A DNA stretch of 64,000 nt from an uncultured Clostridia bacterium (lineage in GTDB: Bacteria > Bacillota > Clostridia > TANB77 > CAG-508), in contig CAKOYQ010000002.1 in NCBI GenBank assembly GCA_934130935.1, forward strand, positions 1 to 64,000. The letters run 5' to 3'. Below, piece after piece: positions 59,703 to 64,000 of the stretch. Each line of letters opens with the position of its first letter. The first letter of the stretch is position 1. The notes below the pieces were generated by a model, which worked only from the letters and a program-made list of their open reading frames with translations, was not told the origin of the DNA and did not search any database. The position numbers were made by a program, and so were the translations under genes.

Positions 59703-61526
59703 TTATGCTTTATTTGCGTTTCTTGCTGCTCTTTCTCTTTCCTTATTATCTAATATTTTTTTTCTTAATCTGATAGATTTTGGCGTAACTTCAACAAGCT
59801 CATCATCTTGAATAAATTCAATAGCTTTTTCAAGTGACATTTGGATTGGTGGAACCAACCTTAAAGCATCATCTGAACCAGAAGCTCTAGTATTTGTTAA
59901 ATGTTTTTCTTTACATACATTAATAGCCAAATCTTCTCCTCTTGAATTTAATCCTACAATCATTCCTTCATACACGTCAACACCAGGTCCTATAAATAGT
60001 TCTCCTTTATCTTGTGCATTATATAGACCATATGTTATAGATGTTCCATTTTCAAATGCTACAATCGTTCCTCTAACACGTGCAACAACTTCCCCTTTAA
60101 ATGGCTCATATGAATCAAATATACTATTCATAATTCCCTCGCCTTTAGTATCTGTAAGAAATTCTGTTCTATATCCTATTAGCCCTCTTGCTGGAATTTT
60201 GAATTCTATTTTTGTATGTCCTACTTCAGCTGGTTCCATATTAACCATTTCGCCTTTTCTTCTTCCTAACTTTTCAATTACTGTTCCAACTGATTCATCA
60301 GGAATATTTACAACCAACCTTTCAATAGGCTCACATTTTACACCATCAATTTCTTTTATAATTACTTTTGGTCTTGAAACTAAAAGTTCATACCCTTCTC
60401 TTCTCATTGTCTCAATTAAAACTGACAAATGTAATTCTCCTCTACCTGATACTATGAATGAATCTGGTGAAGCTGTTTCTTCTACTCTTAAACTTACATT
60501 TCTATCTAATTCCTTAAATAATCTGTCTCTTAAATGTCTTGATGTAATAAATTGTCCTTCTCTACCTGCAAATGGTCCATTATTTACACTAAATGTCATA
60601 GATACTGTTGGTTCATCAATATCTACAAATGGTATTTTTTCTGGATTATTGAAATCACAAATTGTATCACCTATATGAATATTAGGAATTCCTGATATTT
60701 CTATTATATCCCCAGCAGTAGCCTCTTCAACTTCAACTTTTTTTAATCCCATATGTGTATAAACTTTTGCAATTCTTCCTTGTGAAATTTTGTCTTCTTT
60801 TTCACAAATACTCACAGGCATTCCAACTTTCATATGTCCTCTTTCTAATCTTCCTACAGCTATTCTTCCAACATAGTCATCATAGTCTATATTAGAAACT
60901 AACATTTGTGCTGGACCTTCCTCATCACATTCTGGTGCTTTTATTGTATTTATTATTGTTTCAAATAAACATGTTAAATCTCCATCTGGGTCATTTAGCT
61001 CTAATTTTGCAGTTCCATTTTTTGCAGATGCATATACCACTGGAAAATCTAATTGGTCGTCATTTGCGTCTAATTCTATAAACAATTCCATTACCTGATC
61101 TAATACTTTTTGTGGTTCTGCACCAGGTCTATCGATTTTATTTATTACTACAATAGGTTTTAAATTTAGTGCTAATGATTTTTTCAATACCTCTCTAGTT
61201 TGTGGCATTGCTCCTTCAAATGCATCTACTAATAAAAGTACTCCATCAACTGTTTTTAATACTCTTTCAACCTCTCCTCCAAAATCTGCATGTCCTGGAG
61301 TATCAACTATGTTAATTTTTACATCATTAAATTTTACTGCTGTATTTTTAGCAAGTATAGTTATTCCTCTTTCTTTTTCTTGATCATTAGAGTCCATTAC
61401 TCTTTCTGCTACTTGTTCATTTTCTCTAAATACATGACTTTGTCTTAATAATGCATCTACTAATGTAGTTTTTCCATGGTCTACGTGTGCAATAATTGCT
61501 ATATTTCTTATTTTTTGGTTATTCAT
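59703..61526 (-). CDS. typA: GTP-binding translation factor TypA/BipA
   Basis: Ribosome-associated translational GTPase that helps ribosome assembly and stress growth. G1 AHVDHGKTTLVDALLR, G2/G3 VDTPGHADFGGEVERVL, G4 VINKIDRPGAE; elongation-factor-like domain II and domain V, then the C-terminal BipA domain with IPARGLIGYRTEFLTDTKG. 607 residues, normal. AAAGGAGAAG ribosome-binding site; upstream neighbour is plsC. Confidence 0.97.
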   Translation of the reverse strand: MNNQKIRNIAIIAHVDHGKTTLVDALLRQSHVFRENEQVAERVMDSNDQEKERGITILAKNTAVKFNDVKINIVDTPGHADFGGEVERVLKTVDGVLLLVDAFEGAMPQTREVLKKSLALNLKPIVVINKIDRPGAEPQKVLDQVMELFIELDANDDQLDFPVVYASAKNGTAKLELNDPDGDLTCLFETIINTIKAPECDEEGPAQMLVSNIDYDDYVGRIAVGRLERGHMKVGMPVSICEKEDKISQGRIAKVYTHMGLKKVEVEEATAGDIIEISGIPNIHIGDTICDFNNPEKIPFVDIDEPTVSMTFSVNNGPFAGREGQFITSRHLRDRLFKELDRNVSLRVEETASPDSFIVSGRGELHLSVLIETMRREGYELLVSRPKVIIKEIDGVKCEPIERLVVNIPDESVGTVIEKLGRRKGEMVNMEPAEVGHTKIEFKIPARGLIGYRTEFLTDTKGEGIMNSIFDSYEPFKGEVVARVRGTIVAFENGTSITYGLYNAQDKGELFIGPGVDVYEGMIVGLNSRGEDLAINVCKEKHLTNTRASGSDDALRLVPPIQMSLEKAIEFIQDDELVEVTPKSIRLRKKILDNKERERAARNANKA

Positions 61527-61558
61527 TTTTACTTCTCCTTTTATTTATACATAAAACA

Positions 61559-62146
61559 TTATTTTGTTAATTCGATTATTTTTTTCATTATTTCATCTGT
61601 AATTTCATCTAATTCATCTCTGCCTCTATTGCTAAAATCCATTGGTTCTCCATACTTTATTGTCATCTTTTGAAATGGCTTTTCTCCTCCACTTATTCCA
61701 ACAGGAATAACCCTGGCTCCTGTTCTTACAGCAAAAAATGCAGCACCATCTTTTGTTTTTTCTCCTTTTTCCATACCATTTCTAGTTCCCTCTGGAAACA
61801 ACGCTATACTTTCACCATTTTTCAATGCTTTAAGTGTTGTTTTTAACGCTGATACATCTTTTGAATCCCTCTTTACATAAATACCACCAAAAACAACGCC
61901 TAAGAATGCGAAAAATGGATTTTTCTTTAACTCTTCTTTTGCCAAGAATCTAACATGCCTTTTGGCTGTAACCACTATCAATGGTGGATCTTTATATGTT
62001 CTATGATTTCCACAATAAATCAATGGTTCTTTTTTATCTTTAGGTATATTTTCTGTACCTATAACCTTCACTCTATGTACTACTATAAAATACAAACGTA
62101 TTGCAGTTCTAACAATCACTCTAATTATTTGTTTAAATATATTCAT
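61559..62146 (-). CDS. plsC: 1-acyl-glycerol-3-phosphate acyltransferase PlsC
   Basis: Adds the second acyl chain to make phosphatidic acid. Catalytic HX4D in CGNHRTYKDPPLI; block II VFGGIYVKRD; block III ALFPEGTRNGMEKGE; block IV ARVIPVGIS. One N-terminal membrane segment. 195 residues, normal. GAGGTAA ribosome-binding site; 14-base gap to the Asp23-fusion gene upstream. Confidence 0.95.
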   Translation of the reverse strand: MNIFKQIIRVIVRTAIRLYFIVVHRVKVIGTENIPKDKKEPLIYCGNHRTYKDPPLIVVTAKRHVRFLAKEELKKNPFFAFLGVVFGGIYVKRDSKDVSALKTTLKALKNGESIALFPEGTRNGMEKGEKTKDGAAFFAVRTGARVIPVGISGGEKPFQKMTIKYGEPMDFSNRGRDELDEITDEIMKKIIELTK

Positions 62147-62160
62147 TTATTACCTCTTTA

Positions 62161-63000
62161 TTATTCTTTATTTGGTATATATACATTTTTAGCTACTATA
62201 TCCATTGAAATAACATTCATCGCAGTTAAATTTTCTATTTCTTTTCTAGCTTTTTCTTTAAATTCCTTCAAAACTTCTTGTATGTTATATCCATACATTA
62301 CAGTAACTTCCATATATATGCTAGGACCGACTTCTGTACTTGTTGCTCTTGTCCTCACAACTTTATATATTGATGGCATTCTCTCTGCTATATATTCAAC
62401 TATTTGTCTAAACACTGTGTCTGAAATTGTGAATTTTCCTAAATAACTAAAAGTTGGTCTTATAATAGTTTTTTCTGATATATATGGTTTTTGTCCTTTA
62501 CCTTTTGACTTAAATATTTGAAGTGGATCTAATAAGTACCCAGAAAAATCTTTTTTTAGTTCAAATGTAGGTACTGGTATTACATGTTTTCCTTCTGTCA
62601 TACGCATCTGCTTTGCTGTTTGTATTTCTTCTTCTGTTGCAACTTCATTTATATAAGTAGTATCAGATATCTCTGGTAATGCTAAATTTGCTGCAATTTT
62701 TTGCACCATTCCATCTGATGTTCCTAATATCAAAATTTTTGATGGTTTATACTTTTTTAGTGCTTCTTCTATCGGTTTTTTTTCCGATTCTTCAAAAAAT
62801 AATGCATGTTTTACTGTCTCTATTTTAGTTGGTGCTTTTTTTGCTGACTCTCCTGCAATTATTTTATTGTCTTTTATTAATAATCCATCATCTATTATAA
62901 AATGTATTTCTTTTTCACTTGCTACCATTTGGGCTCTATAACTCTTTCCAGTTCCAGATGGTCCAACAAATGCATATACTTTTATTTTTTCGAATGACAT
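62161..63000 (-). CDS. P-loop ATPase fused to an Asp23/Gls24-like domain
   Basis: A 279-residue fusion. N-terminal P-loop domain (1-125) with Walker A VGPSGTGKSYRAQ and a hydrophobic FIIDDGLLIK strand; the nucleotide-kinase-like part ends near residue 130. The C-terminal part (about 170-279) is an Asp23/Gls24-type alkaline-shock domain (FTISDTVFRQIVEYIAERMP, VYGYNI-like VTVMYGYNIQEVLKEFKE). Asp23 proteins sit at the Firmicute membrane and in stress responses; what the ATPase adds is not known. Upstream of plsC on the same strand. Confidence 0.82.
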   Translation of the reverse strand: MSFEKIKVYAFVGPSGTGKSYRAQMVASEKEIHFIIDDGLLIKDNKIIAGESAKKAPTKIETVKHALFFEESEKKPIEEALKKYKPSKILILGTSDGMVQKIAANLALPEISDTTYINEVATEEEIQTAKQMRMTEGKHVIPVPTFELKKDFSGYLLDPLQIFKSKGKGQKPYISEKTIIRPTFSYLGKFTISDTVFRQIVEYIAERMPSIYKVVRTRATSTEVGPSIYMEVTVMYGYNIQEVLKEFKEKARKEIENLTAMNVISMDIVAKNVYIPNKE

Positions 63001-63056
63001 CTTTTTCTCCTTTTAATTATGAGATTCTATATTTTTTATATCGCTTATATCATGAT

Positions 63057-63083
63057 AAAGGCACGACTATTCGTGCCTTATAT
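63057..63083. terminator. Hairpin between the glycosyltransferase and ATPase-fusion genes
   Basis: AAGGCACGA (63058-63066) and TCGTGCCTT (63071-63079) with a 4-base loop, just past the glycosyltransferase stop codon; the following T run is short. Confidence 0.6.
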
Positions 63084-63106
63084 TTTAGGATATCCTAAAA
63101 TTTTAA

Positions 63107-64000
63107 TTAAATCTTCTCTGGTACCTCTTTAACTTCTGTAATCTTTATATCTCTAACATGATTTATCTTTTCCCATGTTGTTTCTCTTTTAAATAAGCAT
63201 TTAATATTAATTATTACCCATGTTCCCATAAACAATGGATAACATAACAATCCTTTCAACATAGGCTTTATTGGCTTTTTATCTAAAAACATTGCAAGTA
63301 ATGCTGTTCCGATTGGTAAAAATAATGTTGGAACTAGATATCTTAATATATTAATTACCAATTCTATATTTGTCATCGCTTGACCTGCATACATTGCACA
63401 ATTAATTATCAATAATGCCATTGTTATTATTAGCATTGGTGTTGTTCCTACAATATATAGAAAACCATCAAAATTCATTAAAGTTTTATGCTCTTTTACA
63501 CTGTCAAATAATTGCTTAGTATATTTCTTTATACATTGCATATGTCCTACTGTCCATCTACTTCTTTGTGACCATGATTGTTTAAATGATGTTGGTTGTT
63601 CATCATATACTATTGCATCTGTTGCCCAACCTAATTTTTTTCCTTTTATTATTCTTCTTAATGAAAATTCAATATCTTCTGTTAATGTTTCTGTTTCCCA
63701 TCCATTTGGTTTTACTACATCAAATTTTACCATAAATCCTGTTCCATTTAATAATGGTGATAATCCTATATTATATCTTGCTAAATGATATAATCTGTGC
63801 ATTGTCCAGTAGAATAATGCGTATCCTGCTGTTATCCAGTTATCTGTTGGATTTTTGATATCTCTATATCCTTGAACTACATCTTCTCCTTGACATAGTT
63901 TTTTGTTCATGTTTACTATAAAATCTTTGTCAACAATATTATCTGCATCAAATACGAAGAATGCATCATAATCTGCATTTTCTTTAATTTTTTGTTTTAA
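63107..64000 (-). CDS. Family 2 glycosyltransferase, N-terminus cut by window edge
   Basis: Membrane-bound GT-A glycosyltransferase of the chitin-synthase/hyaluronan-synthase-like GT2 group. The open frame continues past base 64000. Visible motifs in order: metal-binding DxD in DAFFVFDADNIVD, ETETLTEDIEFSLRRIIKGK (acceptor-site ED), and QSWSQRSRW for Q/RxxRW, followed by four C-terminal membrane segments (from about 155 of the visible part). It probably builds or exports an envelope polysaccharide; sugar unknown. Confidence 0.9.
   Translation of the reverse strand, partial: LKQKIKENADYDAFFVFDADNIVDKDFIVNMNKKLCQGEDVVQGYRDIKNPTDNWITAGYALFYWTMHRLYHLARYNIGLSPLLNGTGFMVKFDVVKPNGWETETLTEDIEFSLRRIIKGKKLGWATDAIVYDEQPTSFKQSWSQRSRWTVGHMQCIKKYTKQLFDSVKEHKTLMNFDGFLYIVGTTPMLIITMALLIINCAMYAGQAMTNIELVINILRYLVPTLFLPIGTALLAMFLDKKPIKPMLKGLLCYPLFMGTWVIINIKCLFKRETTWEKINHVRDIKITEVKEVPEKI

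Overview
The window is AT-rich (mostly 25-30% G+C by eye) and comes from a spore-forming Clostridia-type Firmicute. Evidence: spoIVA with a sigma-E-like promoter, a cotJABC operon, a YtvI-like permease, strong AAGGAGG ribosome-binding sites, and the Firmicute gene orders tig-clpP-clpX and rimP-nusA-ylxR-infB-rbfA-nrnA-truB. I cannot name a genus from the sequence.

Layout. 1-1.2 kb: two head-to-tail IS200-type elements beside tRNA-Leu; one is cut by the window edge and one has a nonsense codon. 1.5-8.2 kb: an rRNA methyltransferase, a secreted glycerophosphodiesterase, a YetF/DUF4363 pair and a UDP-sugar pyrophosphorylase/beta-helix pair. 8.3-13.9 kb: spoIVA, a HAD phosphatase, a cluster of uncharacterised membrane/secreted proteins, and a Cys-rich membrane protein with a sigma-K-like promoter. 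14-20.7 kb: tsaB-rimI, ylmH, lipid-related membrane proteins, a patatin, an amidase and an amino-acid dehydrogenase-like protein. 20.7-22.5 kb: tRNA-Tyr, tRNA-Met and cotJABC. 22.5-29.8 kb: a five-gene ABC-2 exporter operon behind an anti-sigma-like protein and a broken ECF sigma gene. 29.8-30.6 kb: a gene graveyard with RhuM-like and KilA-N remnants. 30.7-46.7 kb: secA, a compositionally foreign PIN/PhoH-like ATPase, a YcgQ-type domain protein, YtvI, a CBS protein, a broken alkaline-phosphatase-superfamily gene, a cytidylyltransferase, murD, and clpX-clpP-tig. 46.7-56.7 kb: the translation operon from rimP to truB, metG and a polysaccharide deacetylase. 56.7-64 kb: tRNA-Thr, an M23/SH3 lysin-like protein, a compositionally foreign RelA/SpoT-synthetase-like gene, an O-methyltransferase, typA, plsC, a P-loop/Asp23 fusion and a truncated glycosyltransferase.

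Working together. The core is translation (rimP, nusA, infB, rbfA, truB, metG, tRNAs, typA, tsaB/rimI), proteostasis and secretion (tig, clpP, clpX, secA), envelope building (murD, plsC, pyrophosphorylase, deacetylase) and sporulation. Accessory material shows clear signs of decay (five disrupted genes) and of transfer (two monocistronic genes of higher G+C, each with its own promoter and strong terminator).

The most notable signals are the divergent alarmone-synthetase-like gene, the PIN/PhoH-like gene with altered nuclease and P-loop residues, a dispersed ~30-bp palindromic repeat family (core GAACCGACNCC) placed at the 3' ends of minus-strand genes, and the decayed sigma factor upstream of an intact exporter operon. 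I found no CRISPR array, riboswitch, rRNA or replication origin.
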